From WRKB01 sp031551145 (GTDB lineage: Bacteria > Desulfobacterota > Desulfovibrionia > Desulfovibrionales > Desulfovibrionaceae), in NCBI GenBank assembly GCA_031551145.1, contig JAVBNZ010000088.1:1-36861 (forward strand): DNA of 36,861 nucleotides, given 5' to 3'. The notes under the pieces are model-generated. The model ran no database searches and was not told the DNA's origin. It saw nothing but the letters and a program-made list of their open reading frames with translations. A program made the position numbers and the translations under genes. Positions within the stretch are counted from its first letter, which is position 1. Each line of letters begins with the position of its first letter. Positions 31,688 to 36,861 of the stretch are shown in pieces.

Positions 31688-32581
31688 CACGTCCTGGGTG
31701 ATGCGCGCGCGCAGTTCCGTCGCGGAGTCGAAACGCTGCTCGTCGCGCAGGCGTTGGACGAAGAAGAGTTCTATTTCCCGGTTGTAAAGATTGATGTCCA
31801 CGTCGAGGAGGAAACTTTCGATGTTGCGGGCATGCTCGCCGAAGGTGGGTTTGACGCCGACGTTGGTGACGGCCGGCAATAGTTGATCATCAATGCGCAC
31901 GCGGGTGGCGTAGATACCGTCCCTGGGCAGGATGTTTTCCGGTGGATTGAGGTTGGCGGTGGGAAAGCCGAGCAGCCTGCCCCGGGCCTCGCCGTGGGTG
32001 ACCGTGCCGACTATGCTGTGGAATCGGCCGAGCAGGGCGCGGACCTCCCAAACGCGTCCGGCGCGCAGCAGGTCGCGTACGCGGGTAGAGCTGACCACGG
32101 CCCCGTCGACGATCACGGGTTCGATCTGCTCGACGGCAAAGCCGTGCTCAAGGCCCAGGGCGGCGAGCAGGGCGGCGTTTCCGGCACGTTTGCGGCCCAG
32201 GGAAAAGTCGTAGCCTATGAGCAGTTCGCGGGTACGCAAGGGCATGAGCACATCGCGCACGAAGTCCTCGGGGGAGAGGGCGGCCAGCTCGGAGGTAAAG
32301 GGCATTTCAAGGCAGAGATCCACGCCCTGCTCGGCGAAAAGAGTCAGGCGCTGCGCCCGCGAGGTGATCAGGGGCGGGGCGAAATGGGGAGCCAGCACGC
32401 GCAGAGGATGGGGCTGGAAGCAGAGCGCAACGCAGGGCACAAGGCGTTCGCGGGCTCTGGAGCGGGTAAGGGCGAGCAGCTTGCGGTGCCCCATGTGCAT
32501 GCCGTCGAAATTGCCGATGGTCAGGCAGCAGCCGTCCTGCAAAAAAGGGCGTGCGGCTTCGACGGTATGGACGGTGATCAT
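31655..32581 (-). CDS. ribF: Bifunctional riboflavin kinase/FMN adenylyltransferase RibF
   Basis: A 308-aa enzyme making FMN and FAD. N-terminal adenylyltransferase domain (about 1-185): LTIGNFDGMHMGHRKLL, FQPHPLRVLAP, LLIGYDFSLGRKRAGN, VVSSTRVRDLL. C-terminal kinase domain (about 186-305): GTVTHGEARGRLLGFPTANL, DGIYATRV, TNVGVKPTFG and ESFLLDVDINLYNREIELFF. It follows the 151-aa gene by 18 nt. Flavin cofactors suit the neighbouring redox genes, but this is a housekeeping gene. Confidence 0.95.
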   Translation of the reverse strand: MITVHTVEAARPFLQDGCCLTIGNFDGMHMGHRKLLALTRSRARERLVPCVALCFQPHPLRVLAPHFAPPLITSRAQRLTLFAEQGVDLCLEMPFTSELAALSPEDFVRDVLMPLRTRELLIGYDFSLGRKRAGNAALLAALGLEHGFAVEQIEPVIVDGAVVSSTRVRDLLRAGRVWEVRALLGRFHSIVGTVTHGEARGRLLGFPTANLNPPENILPRDGIYATRVRIDDQLLPAVTNVGVKPTFGEHARNIESFLLDVDINLYNREIELFFVQRLRDEQRFDSATELRARITQDVELARSVLAET

Positions 32582-32599
32582 GGGCGGCTCGCGTGCGGG

Positions 32600-33055
32600 T
32601 CAGATCAGGCGCTGGAAGATGAAATTGTACATGCCGCGTATGTCGAGGGCAAGCTTGAGCGTGGCGCTTTTGCGCGCGGCGTCGGGCAGGCGGAGGAAGG
32701 AGAGCAGGTGCAGGCTGACTTCGGAAAAGTCCGTGTCGCCGCGCAGGGTGAGCATGTCGGCGTACTGGCGGGCGCGTTCGACATGCCGCTGCGCTTCTTT
32801 GGAATTGCCGGACTGGTGCAGGCGGAGTTCGAGGTATTTTTCAAAAATCTGGTCGCCGTCCACGGGAAAGGAGCGGGCAAGCGCCAGCCGCCACAGGCCG
32901 GCGAAGAGCCCTTTAAATTCCAGAAGCATCTGCCGGCGCTGCATGAGCCGGAACGCGCCGATGCCGAGTTGCTTCAGTTCGACGTCGAAGTCCCGGCTGT
33001 CGATGAGGGCCTGAAAATTGGCCACGACCTCGTCCTGCGTGTAGGGCGGGTTCAT
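32600..33055 (-). CDS. Conserved hypothetical 151-aa protein
   Basis: An unrecognised, soluble, mostly helical protein (no signal peptide, no membrane segment, one Cys-free sequence). Seen: MNPPYTQDEVVANFQALID at the start, repeated helical stretches LEFKGLFAGLWRLALARSF and HLLSFLRLPDAARKSATLKL, ending in GMYNFIFQRLI. The ATG overlaps the helicase stop (ATGA) and the stop is 18 nt before ribF, so it belongs to the operon and is clearly translated. No function can be assigned; its coupling to a DEAD-box helicase hints at an RNA-related role at most. Confidence 0.85.
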   Translation of the reverse strand: MNPPYTQDEVVANFQALIDSRDFDVELKQLGIGAFRLMQRRQMLLEFKGLFAGLWRLALARSFPVDGDQIFEKYLELRLHQSGNSKEAQRHVERARQYADMLTLRGDTDFSEVSLHLLSFLRLPDAARKSATLKLALDIRGMYNFIFQRLI

Positions 33056-34548
33056 GCGCCCTCTTCCCGTGGGCCGGAGCGGCGCCCCCGCCGGGGACGG
33101 CGCGGGCGCGCCGGCGCGTCCGTGCCGGAGCGCGCTTCTTCGCCCCTGGGGGCGGGCGGCGCGGCGTGCAGGCTTTTCTGGTAAAAGTCGTCAAGCAGCA
33201 GGGCGAGCAGGCGGTTTTCCTCATCGGCGGCCAGTTCGCGCGCCAGGGGAAGAAAGCGGGTCAGGCGCTCCTGCTCCAGGCCGGTGCGTTTGCGCAGGGC
33301 GCTTTCGAGCAGGGCGGTCAGGCGCGCGCCGGCCGCGCGGGCCACGTCCGCGTCGTCGGGCACGGGGCGTTCGATGATCGCGATTTTGTAATGCGCGGCA
33401 ATGCGCTGCAGTTCCAGCTTCTGCATCACGTCCACAAGGGAGATGACCGTGCCGGCCGCGCCCGCCCGGCCGGTGCGCCCGGCGCGGTGGATGTAGGATT
33501 CGCGGTCTTCGGGCGGCTCGTAGAGGATGACGTGGGAAAGATCGGGAATGTCGATGCCGCGCGCGGCCACGTCCGTGGCCACAAGATAACGCACCCTGCC
33601 CTCGCGCAGCTTGGTCAGCACTTCCTCGCGCCTGGGCTGGGAAAGATCGGCCGAGAGTTCGTCGGCGTTGTAGCCGAAGCCCTGGAGCACGGCGCACACG
33701 TAATGCACGTTGGCCTTGGTGTTGCAGAAAATGAGGGCTGATGCCGGATTTTCCGTTTCCAGAATGCGCACCAGCGCCCTGTCCTTGTCCATGGGCCGGC
33801 ATTCGCAGAACACGTGCTCGCTTTCCGCCACGTGCACCTGGTTGTGGGAGAGCGAGAGCATGGAGGCGTCGTGCTGGAATTCCCCGGCCAGCTTGAGCAC
33901 GTGCGGGGGATAGGTGGCGGAGAAAAGATTGGTGAGCATGCGCCTGCGGGGCAGGTAGCGCTGCACTTCTTTCATGTCGGGATAAAAACCGATGGAAAGC
34001 ATGCGGTCGGCTTCGTCGAAAATGAGCACGCGCAGGGCGTCGAGGTTCATGGTGCGTTTGAGCAGGTGATCGAGCACCCGGCCCGGCGTGCCCACCACGA
34101 GCTGCACGCCCCGGCGCAGGGCTTCGGTCTGTTTGCCGTAGCCCACGCCGCCGTAGACGGCAGCGGCTTCCAGGCCGCCGGCGGCCAAAAGCACGCCGGC
34201 TTCATGCTCCACCTGCAGGGCCAGTTCGCGGGTGGGCACCAGCACCAGGGCCTGCACGGCGCGTTGTGCCGGATCGAGCCTGTCGAGCAGGGGCAGCAGA
34301 TAGGCCCCGGTTTTGCCGCTGCCGGTGCGCGACTGCACCATGAGATCCCGCCCGGCAAAGGCGTAGGGCAGGGCATGGGCCTGCACGGGCATAAGCCGCG
34401 CCCAGCCGGCGGCGGCGCAGGCCGCGTTCAAAAGTGCGGGCAGGCTTTCCAGGGTGAGAGGGGGCAGCGCGTCTTCAGGTTCGGAAACGGAGAGAATCTC
34501 TTCAGGCTGCGTCTGTTCCGGGGCGGGCGAGTCAGGGGGATACGACAT
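33052..34548 (-). CDS. DEAD-box ATP-dependent RNA helicase
   Basis: A 498-aa helicase with a complete motif set: Q-motif region (MPVQAHALPYAFAG), motif I SRTGSGKTGAY (about 78-88), Ia PTRELALQ, GTPGR, II FDEADRML, III SATYPP, IV LIFCNTK, V ATDVAARGIDIP and VI HRAGRTGRAG. The C-terminal tail is Arg/Pro-rich (RPRRPRRGRRSGPREEGA), as in RhlE/CsdA-type enzymes that act on ribosome assembly or mRNA decay. ATG at 34548 with AGGAA upstream. First gene of an operon of five. Confidence 0.94.
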   Translation of the reverse strand: MSYPPDSPAPEQTQPEEILSVSEPEDALPPLTLESLPALLNAACAAAGWARLMPVQAHALPYAFAGRDLMVQSRTGSGKTGAYLLPLLDRLDPAQRAVQALVLVPTRELALQVEHEAGVLLAAGGLEAAAVYGGVGYGKQTEALRRGVQLVVGTPGRVLDHLLKRTMNLDALRVLIFDEADRMLSIGFYPDMKEVQRYLPRRRMLTNLFSATYPPHVLKLAGEFQHDASMLSLSHNQVHVAESEHVFCECRPMDKDRALVRILETENPASALIFCNTKANVHYVCAVLQGFGYNADELSADLSQPRREEVLTKLREGRVRYLVATDVAARGIDIPDLSHVILYEPPEDRESYIHRAGRTGRAGAAGTVISLVDVMQKLELQRIAAHYKIAIIERPVPDDADVARAAGARLTALLESALRKRTGLEQERLTRFLPLARELAADEENRLLALLLDDFYQKSLHAAPPAPRGEEARSGTDAPARPRRPRRGRRSGPREEGA

Positions 34549-34583
34549 GCGGTTCCTATTTTTTTCCTCAGCTTTAATCTCCC

Positions 34584-34613
34584 TTTATACCACAACTTGC
34601 GGCAGTTCCGCAA
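34584..34613 (-). promoter_or_regulatory. Promoter of the helicase operon with palindrome over -35
   Basis: Minus strand TTGCGG (34613-34608), 18-nt spacer, TATAAA (34589-34584). TTGCGG-N5-CCGCAA (34597-34613) is a perfect inverted repeat covering the -35 box, a possible operator or RNA hairpin. The opposite gene hisI is divergent. Confidence 0.55.
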
Positions 34614-34731
34614 CAGGCTTGAATGCGGGCGACGGGGCCGGTACTGCCACGTCTTTGCGGCCGCGCTTGCTTTTCCCCGAAAAATTGCTTTTGATGCACG
34701 CGCACCCGGAAAAACGCAGCGCGAGGATGTC

Positions 34732-35115
34732 ATGCAGACTGTTGTTACGCCAGATTTCACCAAGGCCGGCGGGCTTATAGCCGCCGTGGCCCAGGACGCC
34801 TCAAGCCTTGAAGTGCTCATGATCGCCTGGATGAACGAAGAGGCCTGGGAGCGCACCCTGGCCACGGGCGAGGTCCACTATTACAGCCGCAGCCGCAAAA
34901 CGCTCTGGCACAAGGGCGGCACCTCGGGCTGCGTGCAGAAGCTGAAAGCCGTGCGCATCGACTGCGACCGCGACGCCGTGCTCCTGCTCGTGGAGCAGAT
35001 GGGCGGCGCGGCCTGTCACGAAGGCTACCGTTCCTGTTTCTACCGCGAACTCACCGACGACGGGGTCAGGATCACCGCGCCCCACGTCTTCGATCCCAAG
35101 GAGGTTTATAAATGA
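34732..35115 (+). CDS. hisI: Phosphoribosyl-AMP cyclohydrolase HisI
   Basis: A 127-aa single-domain HisI (no fused HisE). It opens the purine ring of PR-AMP in histidine biosynthesis. Diagnostic motifs: MIAWMNEEAWERTLATGEVH, YYSRSRKTLWHKGGTSG and DCDRDAVLLLVEQ...ACHEGYRSCFYR with zinc Cys/His ligands. The ATG at 34732 has GAGG upstream; the same frame is open far upstream but that part is antisense to the helicase. Overlaps hisG by 4 nt (ATGA). Confidence 0.95.
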   Translation: MQTVVTPDFTKAGGLIAAVAQDASSLEVLMIAWMNEEAWERTLATGEVHYYSRSRKTLWHKGGTSGCVQKLKAVRIDCDRDAVLLLVEQMGGAACHEGYRSCFYRELTDDGVRITAPHVFDPKEVYK

Positions 35116-35990
35116 GCGCCACGATCATCAAACTGGGCGTGCCCAAAGGTTCCCTCGAAGAAGCGACGCTCGCCCTGTTTGAGCGCGCGGGCTGGAAAAT
35201 CCGCCGGCACCACCGCAATTATTTCCCGGACATCAACGATCCCCAGATAGCCGTCTCCCTCTGCCGCGCGCAGGAAATGGCCCGCTACGTGCACGACGGC
35301 ACGCTGGACGTGGGCCTGACCGGCCGGGACTGGGTGCTGGAAACCGAATCCGACGTGCACGTGGTCTCCGACCTCGTCTATTCCAAATCCTCCAACCGGC
35401 CGGCGCGCTGGGTGCTGGCCGTGGCGGGCGATTCCCCCTACCACAGGCCCGAGGATCTGGCCGGCAAACACATCGCCACCGAACTTCAGGGCGTCACCCG
35501 CCGCTTTTTTGACGAGCGTGGCATAGACGTCAAGGTCAGCTATTCCTGGGGCGCGACCGAAGCCAAGGTTGTGCAGGGCCTGGCCGACGGCATCGTGGAA
35601 GTCACCGAAACCGGCACCACCATCCACGCCCACGGCCTGCGCATTCTCTGCGACGTCATGATCACCAACACCGTGCTCATCGCCAACAGGGACGCCTGGA
35701 AAAACCCGGCCAAGCGCGAAAAGATCGGCCAACTCGATCTGCTGCTTCAGGGTGCGCTGCGCGCCGAGGCCCTGGTCTGCCTCAAGATGAACGTTCCGGC
35801 CGCCAGGCTCGACGCCGTGCTCGCCCTGCTGCCCGCCCTCAATTCTCCCACGGTCTCCCCCCTGCGCGACGCGCAGTGGGCTTCCGTGGAAACCGTGGTC
35901 AACACCGGGCTGGTGCGCGATCTCATTCCCAGTCTGCGCAATGCCGGCGCGGAGGGGATAATTGAGTTCGCCCTCAACAAAGTCGTTTAG
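35112..35990 (+). CDS. hisG: ATP phosphoribosyltransferase HisG (long form)
   Basis: A 292-aa long-form HisG, first step of histidine synthesis. KLGVPKGSLEEATLALF at the start, DVGLTGRDWVLE (about 70-81), ATELQGVTRRFF, GATEAKVVQGLADGIVEVTETGTT (PRPP loop) and a C-terminal ACT-like regulatory domain (about 215-292) that should bind histidine, so it does not need HisZ. Co-translated with hisI. The stop codon is directly followed by half repeat R7. Confidence 0.95.
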   Translation: MSATIIKLGVPKGSLEEATLALFERAGWKIRRHHRNYFPDINDPQIAVSLCRAQEMARYVHDGTLDVGLTGRDWVLETESDVHVVSDLVYSKSSNRPARWVLAVAGDSPYHRPEDLAGKHIATELQGVTRRFFDERGIDVKVSYSWGATEAKVVQGLADGIVEVTETGTTIHAHGLRILCDVMITNTVLIANRDAWKNPAKREKIGQLDLLLQGALRAEALVCLKMNVPAARLDAVLALLPALNSPTVSPLRDAQWASVETVVNTGLVRDLIPSLRNAGAEGIIEFALNKVV

Positions 35991-35997
35991 CGGAGGG

Positions 35998-36042
35998 ACG
36001 CCTTTTCGCGTGATGCTTCGTCAGGCTTCGTGTTTTGTTCCC
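35998..36042 (+). repeat. Intergenic structured repeat, copy R7 (left half, reused as coding start)
   Basis: CCTTTTCG, then CGTGATGCTTCGTCAGGCTT, then TTTTGTTCC: the left arm, left module and left inner stem of the family, starting a few bases after the hisG stop. The ATG inside the left module is the probable start of the next gene. Confidence 0.65.
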
Positions 36043-36747
36043 TCTTTCCCGCGCGGGCTCATCCAGCCTCAGAGCTCGTTCCGTTTCAGCGTGGACGCCC
36101 TGCTGCCGGCCGCGTTCGCGGAAGGCGCCGGGGCGAAGCGGGCCGCGGATCTGGGCGCGGGCTGCGGAGTGGGCGTTCTGGCGCTCTTGCTGCGCTTTCC
36201 GAATCTCGCCTGTCTGGGCGTGGAGCGGGAGGCGGATCTGATCGCGGCGGCACAAGAGAACGCGCAACGCTTCAACTGCGTGGCCAGGGCGCATTTTGCG
36301 CGGGGCGATCTGGCGGATCGCGGTTTTTTGGAGAGTCTTGGGCGGGGAGCCTTTGATCTGGCGACGGCCAACCCGCCCTATCGCCTTGCGGGCGCGGGGC
36401 GGCCTTCGCCCTCGCTGTTGCGCCGGGAGGCGCTGACCGGATCACGGGGGAGCCTGCGGATTTTTGTCAACGCGGCGGCCTTTCTGCTGCGCAGGCACGG
36501 GCGCTTTGTGTGCGTGTTCACGCCGGCCAGGCTGGGGGAATTGCTGGCCTGCCTGGAGGCGGCGGATCTCGGCCCGCGCAGGCTGCGGGCGGTGCATGCC
36601 CGGCCGGGGGCGGCCGCGAAATTCGTGCTGGTGGAAGCGCGCAAGGAAGCGAAAGCCGATCTGGTGCTGGAAGCGCCGCTCACGCTGTACGCCGGCGAGC
36701 GGGGTCGGGAGTTGAGCGCCGAAGCGCGGGCGCTCGGCCTGGGTTGA
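36013..36747 (+). CDS. TrmN6-like tRNA/small-domain methyltransferase
   Basis: About 244 aa, SAM-dependent methyltransferase of the TrmN6/YfiC type (N6-methylation of adenine in tRNA or similar). Motif I AADLGAGCGVGVLALLL (about 44-60), acidic GVEREADLI, and the N6-adenine catalytic motif ATANPPYRLAG (about 119-129). FPRGLIQPQSSFRFSVDALL (12-31) is the family N-terminus. Start placed at ATG 36013, although its Shine-Dalgarno candidate (GGAGG near 35993) is 15 nt away; GTG 36010 is an alternative. The first ~10 residues come from repeat R7. Product identity is by family only. Confidence 0.82.
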   Translation: MLRQASCFVPSFPRGLIQPQSSFRFSVDALLPAAFAEGAGAKRAADLGAGCGVGVLALLLRFPNLACLGVEREADLIAAAQENAQRFNCVARAHFARGDLADRGFLESLGRGAFDLATANPPYRLAGAGRPSPSLLRREALTGSRGSLRIFVNAAAFLLRRHGRFVCVFTPARLGELLACLEAADLGPRRLRAVHARPGAAAKFVLVEARKEAKADLVLEAPLTLYAGERGRELSAEARALGLG

Positions 36748-36861
36748 GCGTCAAACCGGCCGCCAATATGCCGTCTGTGCCTAATCGAAAAAATCCCTGC
36801 CCGCGATCTTTGTTATTCGCCATGCATCTTTTTCTTTTCGCACAAAGACAATAAGATGCTG
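36748..36861. other. Window-end spacer
   Basis: 114 bp, more AT-rich than the genes, with GCATCTT (36824-36830) / AAGATGC (36853-36859) as a possible stem around CTTTTCG. It may be part of a terminator or regulatory hairpin; no gene is supported. Confidence 0.4.

Noticed and set aside
33814..34731. Very long 5' extension of hisI
   Set aside because: The frame is antisense to the helicase gene; the conserved HisI sequence and GAGG site begin at ATG 34732.

Overview
The window is a GC-rich chromosomal segment that most resembles a Desulfovibrio-type sulfate reducer (Desulfovibrionaceae). The main evidence is the order cooM-cooK-cooL-cooX-cooU-cooH-hypA-cooF of a CO-dehydrogenase-type, energy-converting [NiFe] hydrogenase, which from memory matches Desulfovibrio vulgaris. 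Supporting it are two very similar short flagellins, selenium (selA) and molybdenum/tungsten cofactor (moeA-type) genes that fit a formate- and hydrogen-using anaerobe, and the overall base composition. No rRNA, tRNA, CRISPR array, prophage or transposase gene was seen.

Layout. 1-210: start of an exported protein cut by the window edge. 323-1076: a HigBA/RelE-type toxin-antitoxin operon with its own promoter, operator and terminator. 1159-9718 (minus): the Coo hydrogenase operon. 9954-12940: an E1-like ThiF/MoeB-family protein divergent from a MoeA fused to a periplasmic-binding-protein-like domain. 12999-18907 (minus): ade, an M18 aminopeptidase, selA and folC. 19301-21904: polA. 22106-23499: an HD phosphohydrolase and a flavodoxin-like protein. 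23599-25902 (minus): two flagellin genes. 26260-27099: panB. 27231-29877 (minus): panC, metK and a shikimate-kinase-like gene. 30074-34548 (minus): a DEAD-box helicase, an unknown 151-aa protein, ribF, aroE and a YgjP-like metalloprotease in one tightly packed operon. 34732-36747 (plus): hisI, hisG and a TrmN6-like methyltransferase.

The least expected signal is not a gene. A dispersed intergenic element of about 125-129 bp is present in four full copies (14739-14865, 21901-22029, 26052-26179, 29953-30077), one degraded copy (1772-1876) and three left-half copies (19081-19176, 24884-24924, 35998-36042). Each full copy folds as a long hairpin with an outer stem, an inner stem and an apical stem. 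The outer arms have different sequences in every copy yet are self-complementary within each copy, and the inner and apical stems also show compensatory changes. Several copies begin at the stop codon of the upstream gene, and one half copy supplies the start of the TrmN6-like gene. The architecture recalls enterobacterial ERIC elements, but the sequence is not one I recognise.

Regulatory signals of interest: both flagellin leaders place the Shine-Dalgarno sequence in the six-base loop of a small hairpin, the arrangement expected for CsrA/FliW control; the first flagellin has a good sigma-54 -24/-12 promoter with a leader of about 240 nt, and the second has a sigma-28-like promoter.

Functionally, the Coo complex should couple ferredoxin-linked electrons and H2/H+ exchange to ion translocation. 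The neighbouring genes are mostly housekeeping (cofactor, amino acid, coenzyme A and nucleotide metabolism).
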